DNA of 45,584 nt from Candidatus Neomicrothrix sp. UBA7388. Lineage in GTDB: Bacteria; Actinomycetota; Acidimicrobiia; Acidimicrobiales; Poriferisodalaceae. The DNA is taken from assembly GCA_002470695.1 (NCBI GenBank), contig DKNM01000075.1, forward strand, positions 26,142 to 71,725. The letters are read 5' to 3'. A program made the translations under genes and the position numbers. Below are positions 34,163-42,583 of this stretch, piece after piece. Numbering within the stretch: position 1 is the first letter of the stretch; each line of letters starts with the position of its first letter. The notes under the pieces are model-generated. The model searched no databases. It saw only the letters and a list, made by a program, of their open reading frames with translations, and was not told the DNA's origin.

Positions 34163-35235
34163 TGCAATGCCTCCTCGAGGGCTGCGAGAAAAGTTGTGTT
34201 TTCGGAAGGAGTGCCAACAGTTACTCTGAGACAGTCAAGCAAGCCGGGCCAACTTGAACAGTTTCTCACTAGAACTGATCGCCTAAGAAGTCTTTCCCAA
34301 ACCTCATCTCCAGAGAGACCTGACGGCGTCGTCCTCAGCATGACAAAATTTGCCTGCGATCGCCATACGGTCAGCCCCAGATTTGCTACTTGAGCTTCAA
34401 TGCGGCTCCTTTCGAAAGCGATCTGGGACACCCGCTCTTCCATCTCCTCATAAAAACGGAGAGCGACCCGACCGGCAACTTGTTTGACCGAATCGAGGTG
34501 GTATGGGAGCACTACCTTCTCAAATTCATTGAGCATCCACGAAGGCATCACGCAATACCCCAAACGGACACCGGCCATCGACCAGGTCTTAGAGAACGTT
34601 CGCGTTACCACCAGAGATTCGGGTGGAGGGTCCTCACTAAATAGATCAATGGCCGTGAAATCGGCAAATTGGCCATAAGCCTCATCTACCACAACGAGAC
34701 CTGGGGCTCTACTTATGGCGGCCCGCACAAGCTCGATGCTTTCAGGAGTACCTGTCGGGTTATTAGGAGAACAAAGGAAGAGCAGCTCGGGTGCCTCGTT
34801 CTCGATTGCGTTATCCAAAATCGAAGAGGTGATCAAAAAATTTTCGTCGCGCGGGACTTCCACAACACGACATTGAGTAGTTCTGGCTATCTGGGCATAC
34901 ATCGCGTAGGTCGGAGTGAAGGACAATGCTGTCCTGCCGTAGCCTCCAAAGGTAAGGCAAAGGGTTTGCAGCACTTCATTAGATCCATTAGCCACAAATA
35001 TTTGCGCTGGTTCAACGTCGTGAAGAGCCGCCAAATCTTCTCGTAGCAGCTGAGCAGCCCGATCTGGATAGCGATTCCATTCAACTTCCTTGAGCTCTGC
35101 CACAAAAGCAGACTGGAATTCCTCAGGAGGAGGAAAGGGCGCCTCGTTGGTATTGAGACGAACCTCTACATCTACTTGTGGAGAGTGGTAACCGCTCATT
35201 TCTTGCAGGTCACTTCGCACTGGAGGTCGTTTCAT
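34159..35235 (-). CDS. hisC: Histidinol-phosphate aminotransferase
   Basis: PLP enzyme that transaminates imidazole acetol phosphate. I place the start at ATG 35235, which overlaps the hisD stop (ATGA), giving 358 aa; a longer open frame of 20 extra codons runs back into hisD. Motifs: LNTNEAPF near the N-terminus, NGSNEVLQ, CSPNNPTGTP, VDEAYGQF with the PLP-pyridine Asp, and Schiff-base Lys in RTFSKTWSMAGVRLGY. Fold-type I, class II aminotransferase. Confidence 0.95.
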   Translation of the reverse strand: MKRPPVRSDLQEMSGYHSPQVDVEVRLNTNEAPFPPPEEFQSAFVAELKEVEWNRYPDRAAQLLREDLAALHDVEPAQIFVANGSNEVLQTLCLTFGGYGRTALSFTPTYAMYAQIARTTQCRVVEVPRDENFLITSSILDNAIENEAPELLFLCSPNNPTGTPESIELVRAAISRAPGLVVVDEAYGQFADFTAIDLFSEDPPPESLVVTRTFSKTWSMAGVRLGYCVMPSWMLNEFEKVVLPYHLDSVKQVAGRVALRFYEEMEERVSQIAFERSRIEAQVANLGLTVWRSQANFVMLRTTPSGLSGDEVWERLLRRSVLVRNCSSWPGLLDCLRVTVGTPSENTTFLAALEEALQ

Positions 35236-36536
35236 GAGCCCACACCGTCTTCCGCCCATCGGAGACGGCTCCTCACCGAGGCTGCATGCGCCCATAGACC
35301 TTCTGCTGTAGCCAACTCAGCAACAGAGCCCGAAACTCGGTCGAAACCATCTCGCGAAACGTCAATAACGTGCATCCGCTTCTGGAAATCTTCAACGGTC
35401 AAAGCACCGCTGAATCTGGCAGTTCCGGCAGTTGGCAACACGTGCGATGGCCCGGCAACGTAATCGCCTATCGCTGCGGAGCCCCAGTTTCCGACAAACA
35501 CCGCTCCTGCGTTTCGAACCCCATTCACTAGCTCGCCCGCTTCACTACACATGAGCTGGAGATGTTCGGGGGCAATCTCGTTTACTACCTCTATTGCCTC
35601 AAGAGGGGTGTCGACGATGCAGATATAGCCATCTTCCGTGAGAGTTTGAAGAGTCTCATCCCGACGAGGTGAGAGTTCCACAATGCGGTTTATCTCGACC
35701 TGGACGTCAGCTGCATATTCTTCGTCCCAAGTAACTAGCCACGCCCGGCCACCTGGACCATGCTCTGCCTGGAGCACGAGATCAACCGCCGCTGAAGTAG
35801 CAGGGCAACTTGCATCACCAATCACAACTATTTCTGACGGTCCCGCAAAAGCAGCAGCTATCCCTACCTGTCCAGCAACTTCCTGCTTTGCGGTTGCCAC
35901 CCAAACATTTCCCGGCCCGGCAATCACATCAACAACTGGCACTGATTCAGTTCCGTACGCCATAGCCGCAATGGCTTGGACCCCACCAATTTTATGAACT
36001 TCCTCAACGCCACATAGGAAGGCGGCCGCAAGGACCACTTGATCTACCTGCCCATTGGGCGAAGGGGGTGTACAAAGAATAATTTCGTTCACGCCAGCAC
36101 AGCGAGCCGGCAGCGCGGTCATAAGCACCGTAGAGGGGTAGGCCGCTAAGCCTCCAGGAACGTACAGGCCGGCACGATTGACAGGCTGAGGAATACTCGT
36201 AACTGTGATTCCCTCTTGAGAGAATTCATTTGAGGTGGGTGCTTCGTGTTTATGAAAATCCGAAATACGATCATGGGCGAACCGCAGGGCCTCAGAGAGG
36301 TCAGGCGTTAACGACCTCCAAGCGCGCTCAAGTTCTTCGTTAGGAACCTTCGAGGACTCAACATTAACTCCATCGAACGTCGCAGTGAAGCCCCGCACAG
36401 CACTATCGCCGTTTGCCCGAACTTCGGAGATGATGTCCCTTACGGCGTCAACTGGAGCATCAACCGTAAAATCTGGCCTCGGCAGAAGCGAAGCTATAGG
36501 AGCCGTGCGGCTACGAAGGTCGATATTACTGAGCAC
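35232..36536 (-). CDS. hisD: Histidinol dehydrogenase
   Basis: Zinc enzyme that oxidises histidinol to histidine in two NAD-linked steps. 434 aa. YVPGG, AGVNEIILCTPP, GVQAIAAMAYGT, VDVIAGPGNVWV, AGPSEIVVI, AEHGPGG, APEHL and GPSHVLPT are all typical. GTG start at 36536; a short ACCCT/AGGGT stem abuts it. It heads the his run (hisD-C-B-H-A-F), consistent with M. tuberculosis order except for genes between hisA and hisF. Confidence 0.96.
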   Translation of the reverse strand: MLSNIDLRSRTAPIASLLPRPDFTVDAPVDAVRDIISEVRANGDSAVRGFTATFDGVNVESSKVPNEELERAWRSLTPDLSEALRFAHDRISDFHKHEAPTSNEFSQEGITVTSIPQPVNRAGLYVPGGLAAYPSTVLMTALPARCAGVNEIILCTPPSPNGQVDQVVLAAAFLCGVEEVHKIGGVQAIAAMAYGTESVPVVDVIAGPGNVWVATAKQEVAGQVGIAAAFAGPSEIVVIGDASCPATSAAVDLVLQAEHGPGGRAWLVTWDEEYAADVQVEINRIVELSPRRDETLQTLTEDGYICIVDTPLEAIEVVNEIAPEHLQLMCSEAGELVNGVRNAGAVFVGNWGSAAIGDYVAGPSHVLPTAGTARFSGALTVEDFQKRMHVIDVSRDGFDRVSGSVAELATAEGLWAHAASVRSRLRWAEDGVGS

Positions 36537-36548
36537 CCTACTGAGGGT
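36535..36548 (-). promoter_or_regulatory. Small hairpin at the hisD start
   Basis: An ACCCT-ACTG-AGGGT stem-loop (5 bp, 4-nt loop) overlaps the first two bases of the hisD GTG. The divergent spacer 36537-36615 holds no convincing promoter in either direction. The hairpin could shield the start codon or mark a transcript 5' end, but this is speculation. Confidence 0.3.
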
Positions 36549-36615
36549 ACAGTTGCGACAGCGTTACATTGAAGCCAATATCGCTTGTATCCGTTCTTCG
36601 ATGTAGGGTTCCGGA

Positions 36616-36810
36616 ATGGTCTCTAAAGCCGAACTTTCGTCGCTAGAAACTGCGATACGCGAGTTAACAGAGCGAATAACCGCAGCTGCAGATGAGCTAA
36701 TGGGCACGCCAGGGGAAGACGTCGCTATTGACCTGTACGACGTTGAACGGAGTTTACGCACTGCTCAACGACGTATCAGCAAAGCAGCGATCACCCTTGT
36801 CGAGAATTAA
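36616..36810 (+). CDS. Small helical protein of unknown function
   Basis: 64 aa, not recognised. It has the text of a real small protein: LETAIRELTERI, then DVAIDLYDVERSLRTAQRRIS, giving two amphipathic helices. The acidic first part and basic second part are typical of compact actinobacterial conserved small proteins. GG/GGA in GGGTTCCGGA precede the ATG. An overlapping antisense frame exists but looks like a mirror. It is divergent from hisD and ends 12 nt before the convergent lyase gene. Confidence 0.6.
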   Translation: MVSKAELSSLETAIRELTERITAAADELMGTPGEDVAIDLYDVERSLRTAQRRISKAAITLVEN

Positions 36811-36822
36811 AGAGGCAAACGA

Positions 36823-37713
36823 TTATTCCAAGTCGGAGAGATTCTCGGCCATCTCCACAATTTTTCTTGCTCTCGTCAAATGAGGAACATCAACCATTTG
36901 ACCCTTAAAGCTGAAGGCCATGAGACCTTCAGCCTGTTTCTCCTCAAACAGAGCCAATAGCTCTCGCGCTTCTTCCACTTCGTCAGATGAAGGAGTGAAG
37001 GCCTCGTTTACAACATCAATTTGACTCGGGTGGATTGTAATTTTTCCCGTGTAACCCATCGTCGCTGATTCAAGACATTCGGCCCGCAAACCTTCTGGGT
37101 CATTAAAATCAACAAATACAGTGTCCAACGGTTGTTTATCCCAAGCGGTGGCCGCTACGAGGCACATAACTCGAGCATGCTCGAACACGGGCAAGTAACT
37201 GCCACCTGCATTTCGATTGGCACGTGATCCAATCGCCGCTGACAAATCTTCTGCTCCCCATGTGAGAGCATCAACCCGCGGGTGCGCGGCTAGCTCGCCT
37301 ATATTCAGGAACCCTTGCGGCGTCTCGGTGCCTAAAATTAAAAGCTGCACAGCACCTGCAACATGACCGTGAAGCCTTTCCTGTTCAGAAACTAAGTCTG
37401 CAATCTGAGCTATTTCACTCGCGTTGTTTACCTTGGGAATCAGGTAAGAGTCAGGCGGCGTGACCATTGTCTCCTCGATGTCTTTCGTGAACCAAGGGCT
37501 ATCAAGTGGATTTACTCGCACCACTCGCTCCTGTCGACCAAAATCAACTTCGCGGAGCCAACTAGCTACGGTCACACGCGCCGAATCTTTATTCTCAGGC
37601 GTTACAGCATCCTCAAGATCCAAAATTAGGGCGTCCGCTGCTGTGTCCAACGATTTCATAAGCATTTTCTCGTTGGCACCTGGCACAAAGTGTGCCGCTC
37701 TTCGAATTGTCAT
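36823..37713 (-). CDS. HpcH/HpaI-type CoA-ester lyase (CitE-like)
   Basis: 296 aa TIM-barrel lyase, with ALFVPG-like AAHFVPGANEKM, ILDLEDAV with the metal Asp, RVNPLDSPW, and TWGAEDLSAAIGS near 150-160 with a second acid. The GKITIHPSQI segment near 228-237 is typical of beta-hydroxyacyl-CoA lyases (citramalyl-CoA, malyl-CoA or CitE-like). Without citrate lyase alpha/gamma genes nearby, citrate lyase is unlikely. It lies 18 nt after nth on the same strand. Confidence 0.88.
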   Translation of the reverse strand: MTIRRAAHFVPGANEKMLMKSLDTAADALILDLEDAVTPENKDSARVTVASWLREVDFGRQERVVRVNPLDSPWFTKDIEETMVTPPDSYLIPKVNNASEIAQIADLVSEQERLHGHVAGAVQLLILGTETPQGFLNIGELAAHPRVDALTWGAEDLSAAIGSRANRNAGGSYLPVFEHARVMCLVAATAWDKQPLDTVFVDFNDPEGLRAECLESATMGYTGKITIHPSQIDVVNEAFTPSSDEVEEARELLALFEEKQAEGLMAFSFKGQMVDVPHLTRARKIVEMAENLSDLE

Positions 37714-37731
37714 GATTAGCTTCCTTTCGAC

Positions 37732-38373
37732 TCATATAGCAAACGCCGCAGGGCAGAAGTCGTTGAGAACACACTCATCGCAATTAGGACTGCGTGCGAA
37801 ACACACCTGCCGGCCATGGAGAATGACCCGAAGGCTGAACTCTCCTCGCTCGTTTTGTGGGACCATTGGATTAAGAGTTAACTCTACTTTTACTGGATCT
37901 TCTTCGTTGGTAAGGCCCAGACGTCGCGACAAGCGACCTACGTGGGTGTCGACCGGCAAGCCAGGCAATTTAAATGCCACAGACCTAATGACGTTCGCTG
38001 TTTTACGACCTACACCCCCCAGACGGACCAACTTTTCTAAATCTTTTGGCACTTCACCTGAGTGGTCATCCAAAAGCTGGTTCGCCATCTTAAGCAAGTT
38101 TCTAGCTTTACTTTTGTAAAAGCCGGTGGAGCGCACCATCTCCTCAAGCTCAATTGGGTCCGCAGCTGCTAACTCCAATGGAGTCGGGAAACGACGAAAT
38201 AAGTCAGGCGTCGTTTTATTAACGCGCGCGTCCGTGCACTGGGCCGACAGAATCGTGGCGACGAGCAGCTCAAAAGCGTTCCCATGGTCTAACTCGCAGA
38301 TCGCCTCATACTCATTTTTCAGCCGTTCATGCACCAAACGTGCACGACCCTTAGGTGATCGCGGCATACCCAT
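37732..38373 (-). CDS. nth: Endonuclease III
   Basis: Base-excision repair glycosylase/AP lyase for oxidised pyrimidines. 213 aa. Helix-hairpin-helix with Lys124 in LGGVGRKTAN, Asp142 in LPVDTHVGR, and a [4Fe-4S] site at Cys191, Cys198, Cys201 and Cys207 (C-x6-C-x2-C-x5-C). Both catalytic residues and all four cluster cysteines are present, so it should be active. Divergent from the mycothiol synthase gene 47 nt away. Confidence 0.96.
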   Translation of the reverse strand: MGMPRSPKGRARLVHERLKNEYEAICELDHGNAFELLVATILSAQCTDARVNKTTPDLFRRFPTPLELAAADPIELEEMVRSTGFYKSKARNLLKMANQLLDDHSGEVPKDLEKLVRLGGVGRKTANVIRSVAFKLPGLPVDTHVGRLSRRLGLTNEEDPVKVELTLNPMVPQNERGEFSLRVILHGRQVCFARSPNCDECVLNDFCPAAFAI

Positions 38374-38420
38374 ACAGCTTGTTTAGCCTATTAAGAAGAT
38401 CTAGCGGTACCTTCAATGTT

Positions 38421-39128
38421 GTGAGCACATCCAAAGATCAAGATTCGACTATAAGCATCAGCGAAGATCGCGAAGGTCAAGTACTAGAGCTCGACGCCTC
38501 CCTTTGGAGTGATGATTCTTTATCAATGGCCCTACGAGATGTGTTGACTACCCCACCTACCAGGGTGTCTTTGTGGGTAGACCACCCAACTGAAGATACT
38601 GATCTGCTTGTTGGCAGGCTTGGCCTCCAACCCCAACGAGATCTTTTTCGCATGGAGCGTTCGATTCCGCTGGAACAAACAACTGATGTAACGACACGAC
38701 CCTTTGTTGTTGGCCAGGACGAAGCTGAGTGGTGCGAAGTCAACAATCGGGCATTCGCCTGGCATCGCGAGCAGAGCGGCTGGACAGTCGAGCAGGTCGC
38801 GCAACACCAGCTAGAGCCTTGGTTCGATGCAGAGGGATTCCTGATCCACGAACGCGACGATAGGATTGCCGCCTTCTGTTGGACCAAAGTTCATCACGAA
38901 GAGACACCTCCTGTTGGCGAGGTATTCGTTATAGCCGTCGACCCCACATTTCATGGCTTGGGACTTGGTCGAGCACTCACATTGGCCGGATACCAACATC
39001 TTCAAAGCAAAGGCATCACTAGAGCGATGCTTTACGTGGATGCAGGTAATAAGGCAGCAGTCACCCTCTATAGAGACATTGGCTTAGAGGTCAAGACCAT
39101 TCGCCGCCTGTATCAGTTTGCCCGATAG
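38421..39128 (+). CDS. mshD: Mycothiol synthase-like GNAT acetyltransferase, short N-terminus
   Basis: Last step of mycothiol synthesis: acetylates Cys-GlcN-Ins. Predicted 235 aa from GTG 38421; a longer frame runs back into nth and is not used. The C-terminal half has the MshD core: EVNNRAFAWHREQ, GWTVEQV, EPWFDAEGFLI, FCWTKVHHEE, GEVFVIAVDP, GLGLGRALTLAGYQH and LYVDAGNKAAVTLY. The N-terminal half, normally a complete second GNAT domain, is represented only by its last ~60 residues (VSLWVDHP...LGLQPQRDLFRMER). Known MshD is ~300 aa. The C-terminal acetyl-CoA site is intact. Confidence 0.85.
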   Translation: MSTSKDQDSTISISEDREGQVLELDASLWSDDSLSMALRDVLTTPPTRVSLWVDHPTEDTDLLVGRLGLQPQRDLFRMERSIPLEQTTDVTTRPFVVGQDEAEWCEVNNRAFAWHREQSGWTVEQVAQHQLEPWFDAEGFLIHERDDRIAAFCWTKVHHEETPPVGEVFVIAVDPTFHGLGLGRALTLAGYQHLQSKGITRAMLYVDAGNKAAVTLYRDIGLEVKTIRRLYQFAR

Positions 39129-39132
39129 TGGC

Positions 39133-39873
39133 TTACAGTTCGACCACAGAGCCAATGATCATGCCCACTAAATGGATCGCCGCTGCGGCAAAGACAGCTA
39201 TACCGACATGACGAAGCACGCCTCGGACAATAGAGTGCCCCGTAGCCACAGCTAGCCCAAAGCCGATTGTCGCCGCACCGAGCATTCCGATGCCGATCGA
39301 CCACCAGACGGTGCTCGAAGCTGACGAGAAAAACCAAGGAATAAGGGGCGCTAAAGCTCCAACCGCAAAAGCCAGAAACGACCAGCAGGACGAATTGAGC
39401 GGCGAAGCTTGCTCGTTGGGAGCCACTCCGAGCTCTTCCCTAGCATGAACCTCTAAGGCCATATCGGGATTCTGCATAACTAATTGAGCCATTTCTAGAG
39501 CCTGATCCGCATTCATTCCGCGTTCTTCGTAGAGCTCGGCTAATTCTTCAGTTTCCTCTTCTGGGTCTTCAGCGATAGCTTTGCGTTCTTTGTCAAGTTC
39601 CCTCGCAACGAGGTCATTCTGCGCGCTGACAGACACATATTCGCCGGCCGCCATCGAAATTGCCCCGGCCAATAATCCGGCAATCCCTGCGGTGCGGACT
39701 GCACCTGCCGACAAATCAGCGCCAGCGAGTCCCACTATTAAGAGCACGTTTGACACCAGTCCATCTGAAGCTCCAAAGACTGCTGCCCGAATGCCGCTAC
39801 CGTGGACGTCTCGATGGTGGTCGTCATAACGATGCTTCGCCACAGCTGAAACGCTACTCCGATCTATAGCCAT
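39133..39873 (-). CDS. VIT1/CCC1-family metal transporter
   Basis: Membrane protein of about 246 aa that moves Fe/Mn across the membrane. Five helices: FGASDGLVSNVLLIVGLAGA first, AGLLAGAISMAAGEYVSVSAQ next (conserved core), a long charged helical hairpin (about 95-150; many Glu/Asp with EMAQLVMQNP) thought to bind metal, and a three-helix C-terminal half. ATG 39873 is preferred; an in-frame GTG lies 18 nt upstream with no better ribosome site. Convergent with mshD (4 nt) and divergent from rlmN (44 nt). Confidence 0.87.
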   Translation of the reverse strand: MAIDRSSVSAVAKHRYDDHHRDVHGSGIRAAVFGASDGLVSNVLLIVGLAGADLSAGAVRTAGIAGLLAGAISMAAGEYVSVSAQNDLVARELDKERKAIAEDPEEETEELAELYEERGMNADQALEMAQLVMQNPDMALEVHAREELGVAPNEQASPLNSSCWSFLAFAVGALAPLIPWFFSSASSTVWWSIGIGMLGAATIGFGLAVATGHSIVRGVLRHVGIAVFAAAAIHLVGMIIGSVVEL

Positions 39874-39917
39874 GAACACGGATCTAGTCACGCTACCCGT
39901 ACCATGAAGACGTGTTA

Positions 39918-40949
39918 ATGACTCGCTATGACATATCGCGAAGCCAATTGGCTGAGCTATTGGAAGGCGAGCCTAAATATCGACTTGACCAAATATGGCA
40001 CGGGATTCACGGCCAATTCCGCGAACCGGAAGACTTGACGAACGTCCCGAAAGAGCTTCGGAGCGCAATTAGAGACTTACTCCCAGCAGCTCTCACTCCT
40101 ATCCGGAATATCAGCAGCGACGGGGAAACCACGGTTAAGCAACTATGGCAGCTCCATGACGGGCATTTAGTGGAATCTGTTTTAATGCATTACAAGGACC
40201 GATCCACTGTGTGTATTTCATCGCAAGCCGGTTGCGCCATGGCATGCAGCTTTTGCGCTACTGGCCAAATGGGGTTTGATCGCCATCTAAGCACTGGGGA
40301 GATAGTCGAACAGGTAGTCAGAGCTGTGCAACAGTCGCAGACAAAGCGCGTAAGTAACGTTGTGTTCATGGGAATGGGCGAGCCCCTCGCTAATTTCGAC
40401 AATGTTTGGCCGGCCGTAAGACGCATAAACAGCGATTTGGGAATAGGAGCGAGGAAGATAACAGTTTCCACTGTTGGAGTAGTGCCTGGAATTCAGCGCT
40501 TAAGCTTAGAAACACTCCCGGTCAACCTCGCTGTTTCTTTACATGCGGCGAATGACAAGTTAAGAAATCAAATAGCGCCCATTAACCGCACATATCCGCT
40601 GCGCAAGCTTGCCGAGAGTCTCCAAGCATATAGAAGAGCAAAAAATCGACGCGTTAGCCTCGAATGGGCGATGATCGATTCTCTAAACGATTCACAAGGC
40701 GCAGCTCAAGAATTAGCAGCCTTCGCGCGACCCTTGGGGGCACACATCAATCTCATTCCACTTAATCCGACGCCAGGTTTTGAGGGCGGAGGAAGCTCTC
40801 CTGCGCGAATTGCCGAATTCCAAGAGCAACTCGAGTCATTTGGAATCAATGCCACCATTCGATCCAATCGGGGAACGGACATCGATGCTGCTTGTGGTCA
40901 ACTACGCGCCGAGCACATAATTCGACCTTCAAAGCGCCGCAAAGCTTGA
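39918..40949 (+). CDS. rlmN: 23S rRNA (A2503-C2)/tRNA (A37-C2)-methyltransferase
   Basis: Radical SAM methyltransferase of rRNA and tRNA, 343 aa. The cluster motif is CAMACSFC in GCAMACSFCATGQMGF; the conserved MGMGEPLAN, KITVSTVG and AVSLHAAND stretches follow, and the methyl-accepting Cys is in DIDAACGQLR near the C-terminus. ATG 39918 is chosen because AAGA lies 7 nt before it; an upstream GTG at 39912 is an alternative. A membrane-protein gene starts 33 nt downstream. Confidence 0.96.
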   Translation: MTRYDISRSQLAELLEGEPKYRLDQIWHGIHGQFREPEDLTNVPKELRSAIRDLLPAALTPIRNISSDGETTVKQLWQLHDGHLVESVLMHYKDRSTVCISSQAGCAMACSFCATGQMGFDRHLSTGEIVEQVVRAVQQSQTKRVSNVVFMGMGEPLANFDNVWPAVRRINSDLGIGARKITVSTVGVVPGIQRLSLETLPVNLAVSLHAANDKLRNQIAPINRTYPLRKLAESLQAYRRAKNRRVSLEWAMIDSLNDSQGAAQELAAFARPLGAHINLIPLNPTPGFEGGGSSPARIAEFQEQLESFGINATIRSNRGTDIDAACGQLRAEHIIRPSKRRKA

Positions 40950-40982
40950 GGTATTCGTCTGGAAGTCTGCCACACTGAGGTT

Positions 40983-41381
40983 GTGAATAATCTTCGTTGG
41001 CTGAATCCCAGTCAACCTCAAACCCTGTATAGCGCTGCAATGCTTGCCTACTTCCGAGGGGCTAGCATCATTTTGTTTGGAAGTGTCTACTACCGACAAC
41101 TGCCCTACGATCTTTTCGGCCTCTTTGCGTCAAGAATTTTCCCGTTAATTCTGCTGGTAGCTCTGATCGGCGGAGGATTAGGAATTGCCAACGAAAAAAA
41201 GATCGGGTTTCGTTTAGCAGTGTCCGCAGCAATTTACTCGGTTGTGGCCACGCTATGGATTGGCATCCGGTACGACCCTCAACTATTGGGTTTACTCCTA
41301 AGACTCATGTTCGACATCGTGCTGGTTGTGTTGTTGCTCCATCCCCAAAGCAAAGAGTACCGGCGAATCTGGTTCAGTTAA
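40983..41381 (+). CDS. Small integral membrane protein of unknown function
   Basis: 132 aa from a GTG start just after GAGG. Four hydrophobic segments (about 17-36, 50-70, 78-97, 102-122) with the KEYRRIWFS tail probably cytoplasmic by the positive-inside rule. No recognisable motif. Between rlmN and the MaoC gene on the same strand, so probably one transcript. Not recognised. Confidence 0.65.
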   Translation: MNNLRWLNPSQPQTLYSAAMLAYFRGASIILFGSVYYRQLPYDLFGLFASRIFPLILLVALIGGGLGIANEKKIGFRLAVSAAIYSVVATLWIGIRYDPQLLGLLLRLMFDIVLVVLLLHPQSKEYRRIWFS

Positions 41382-41403
41382 GTTTTCGCCCTAAGCTTCA
41401 GCC

Positions 41404-41862
41404 ATGACTACTCATATTGACGGAATAGACGACCTCGAAAGTCGAGTCGGCCAGCACCTTGGATACAGCGAATGGCATGCGATCACCCCGGAGCAAGTGC
41501 AGAAGTTTGCTGAAGCTACAGGCGACTTTCAGTGGATTCACCTCGACGAAGAGAAAGCAAAAGCTGGTCCGTTCGGAACAACAATTGCCCACGGCTACTT
41601 AACGCTCTCCCTCGCTCCGATGTGCATGTCAGAGGCCTTCATTATTGGTGGCGATGTCCAAATGGGGGTCAACTACGGAGCTAATAAAATTCGCTTTACC
41701 GCTCCTGTGCCCGTCGGTTCCAATGTGCGAATGGGAGCGTCATTAAAGGAATTTTCTCGATTCGATGGCGGGGCTCAATACACCACAGAGCTGGTCTTCG
41801 AAATTGAAGGTTCAGAGAGACCTGCCTGCGTAGCCGAGTGCATATATCGCGTATACACGTGA
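41404..41862 (+). CDS. MaoC-like (R)-specific hydratase
   Basis: 152-aa hot-dog protein. The hydratase signature reads FAEATGDFQWIHLDEEKA (about 36-53), with Asp and His in the A-T-G-D-x-Q-x-x-H context that forms the catalytic dyad of MaoC/NodN hydratases. GTTIAHGYLTLSLAP completes the hot-dog helix. It could hydrate a short enoyl-CoA; substrate cannot be read. It lies 22 nt after the membrane protein and 25 nt before menG. Confidence 0.9.
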   Translation: MTTHIDGIDDLESRVGQHLGYSEWHAITPEQVQKFAEATGDFQWIHLDEEKAKAGPFGTTIAHGYLTLSLAPMCMSEAFIIGGDVQMGVNYGANKIRFTAPVPVGSNVRMGASLKEFSRFDGGAQYTTELVFEIEGSERPACVAECIYRVYT

Positions 41863-41887
41863 TGCTTCAGCAAACCGGCCTGCTCCA

Positions 41888-42583
41888 GTGAGTTCCTCAG
41901 ACGATCTCCCGCAAGGCGAAGAAAAAGCGGCCATTGTCGAGCAAATGTTCGACCAAATTGCACCGAGATACGACCTCGTAAATCGGCTTATGACCTTTCG
42001 CATGGACGTTGGCTGGCGGAGGCATACAGTTCGTTCTCTAGGGCTTCCGACAGGCTCTACGGTTTTAGACTTAGCGTGCGGAACTGGAGACTTCTGTAAC
42101 GACTTGCTTAGATACAAACACGAACCTATCGGAATGGATTTCAGTGCCGGGATGCTCGGAGCCGCAAATACCGACGCTCCGCTAGTCAGGGCTGACGCGC
42201 TCTGCTTACCGGTAGCAGACAATCAGGTAGATGGGGTCACATGTGGCTTCGCTTTGCGAAACTTCACCAATCTCCCCGATTTTTTTGAGGAAATAGCTCG
42301 AGTCCTGAGACCGGGCGGACGCATCGGATTACTCGATGTGTCCGAACCTTCAAACTCACTCTTGCGAGCCGGTCACAACATATATTTCGGCAAGGTCGTT
42401 CCGAAAATTGGAGCTCTGCTCTCCGATAGTGGTGCCTACCGCTATTTGCCTAAATCGGTAGAGTATCTCCCAAGCACTGAGGAGCTACTTGCAGGTTTGA
42501 CACGAGTAGGTTTCGCAGATGGCTCCAGAACAGAGCTCAGCGGGGGTATTACTCAGCTGTTTCTTGGCACTTTGGAGCCCTGA
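41888..42583 (+). CDS. menG: Demethylmenaquinone methyltransferase
   Basis: Last step of menaquinone synthesis (UbiE/COQ5 family, SAM-dependent). 231 aa from a GTG start: MFDQIAPRYDLVNRLMTFRMD, RSLGLPTGSTVLDLACGTGDF (motif I), AGMLGAANT, GFALRNFTNLP and SDSGAYRYLPKSVEYLPS are diagnostic. It converges with menA with no nucleotides between the stops. Two men genes in this pair show that the quinone is menaquinone. Confidence 0.93.
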   Translation: MSSSDDLPQGEEKAAIVEQMFDQIAPRYDLVNRLMTFRMDVGWRRHTVRSLGLPTGSTVLDLACGTGDFCNDLLRYKHEPIGMDFSAGMLGAANTDAPLVRADALCLPVADNQVDGVTCGFALRNFTNLPDFFEEIARVLRPGGRIGLLDVSEPSNSLLRAGHNIYFGKVVPKIGALLSDSGAYRYLPKSVEYLPSTEELLAGLTRVGFADGSRTELSGGITQLFLGTLEP

